From: an uncultured Bacillota bacterium
GTDB taxonomy: Bacteria; Bacillota; Clostridia; Peptostreptococcales; Anaerovoracaceae
Length of the DNA: 64,000 bases
Assembly (NCBI GenBank): GCA_949287095.1
Contig: CASEFA010000007.1
Coordinates: 51,005-115,004, forward strand
Direction of reading: 5' to 3'
Shown here: in pieces, positions 63,900-64,000 of the stretch
Layout of the letters: every line of letters begins with the position of its first letter
Numbering within the stretch: position 1 is the stretch's first letter
Notes under the pieces: model-generated
Seen by the model: only the letters and a program-made list of their open reading frames with translations
The model's database searches: none
Told to the model about the DNA's origin: nothing
Translations under genes and position numbers: made by a program

Positions 63900-64000
63900 C
63901 AGATGCGGGCATAGCCCTTGCTCCTCGCGGTACGCGTGCAACACGTAATGCAGTCTGACAGCTGCGTGCTACTATCTTACTTTTTCTTCTTGTCTGCCAT

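Larger units (their letters stand above)
63629..64000. other. Right-end region with two terminators and no whole gene
   Basis: Two strong hairpins lie here (next entries) plus an inverted GGGCGCAC (about 63673) / GTGCGCTC (about 63705) pair before the first. At the very end the minus strand reads ATGGCAGACAAG and stops after seven codons at about 63977; if real, this is the C-terminal end of a gene that begins beyond the window. Sequence composition differs from the bulk of the window. Confidence 0.4.

Noticed and set aside
63977..64000. Complete small gene at the right edge (minus strand)
   Set aside because: The frame from the edge ATG stops after seven codons; at most it is the end of a gene starting outside the window.

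Overview
This window is chromosomal DNA of an anaerobic, amino-acid-fermenting Clostridia-type bacterium. The evidence is Gram-positive-style Shine-Dalgarno sequences (AGGAGG) on nearly every gene, a complete methylaspartate route of glutamate fermentation, butyrate-type genes (hbd, buk), and clostridial families such as UPF0182, YqhQ/DUF1385 and DUF4143 ATPases. A relative of Anaerovoracaceae (Family XIII) is my guess, not something the sequence proves. No rRNA operon and no intact transposase or prophage was seen.

Layout. 1-9152 (minus): a ten-gene operon for glutamate to pyruvate plus acetate. In transcription order it holds mesaconase alpha and beta, glutamate mutase S, its reactivase L, mutase E, methylaspartate ammonia-lyase, a P-loop protein, and citrate-lyase-type CitD, CitE and CitF that probably act as citramalate lyase. 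9498-11001 (plus): sigma-70 promoter, Mn2+ riboswitch with terminator, the Mn exporter gene mntP and an iron-sulfur flavoprotein. 11313-25648 (mostly minus): housekeeping genes asnS, prmC, yqhQ-like, rho, hbd, a PLP decarboxylase, cls, a truncated KilA-N gene, an ornithine-cyclodeaminase-like gene, a TetR regulator, a putative nuclease and serS. 25674-33214 (minus): a large glutamine synthetase, UPF0182, a zinc-ribbon membrane protein and a small membrane protein. 33354-40742: a DtxR-like regulator, GNAT, radA, then an ECF sigma/membrane-protein pair followed by a fused duplicate of that pair, then a DUF4143 ATPase. 41029-49986: an EF-G-like GTPase, a Ca2+/Na+ antiporter, a heterodimeric ABC exporter with its TetR regulator and operator, an Eis-like acetyltransferase and tRNA-Thr. 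50033-57806: a sigma-54 activator divergent from an AGCS symporter-amidohydrolase operon with a clear -24/-12 promoter, then an aldolase/SIS pair and an XRE regulator. 57823-61382 (minus): buk, nfo, vanY-like, dacA. 61993-64000: small genes and a more AT-rich nitrilase gene, possibly acquired.

The most unusual signal lies between genes. Six intergenic regions (11053, 16361, 23954, 33836, about 40760, 61661) carry what appears to be the same roughly 190-bp non-coding array. It has up to eight 5-bp half-sites of form TNNRC/GYNNA laid out as M-8-M-centre-M-8-M, where M is a half-site, about 25 bp, and the inverted half-site. The word inside the half-sites differs between elements (TCGAC, TTGAC, TCTAC, TGGGC) but is largely uniform within one. 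The centre is 29, 39 or 49 bp, so it changes in 10-bp steps. Interior sequence is otherwise unlike between copies. I do not know a described element with this layout; it looks like a protein-bound array or a structured mobile/regulatory element.
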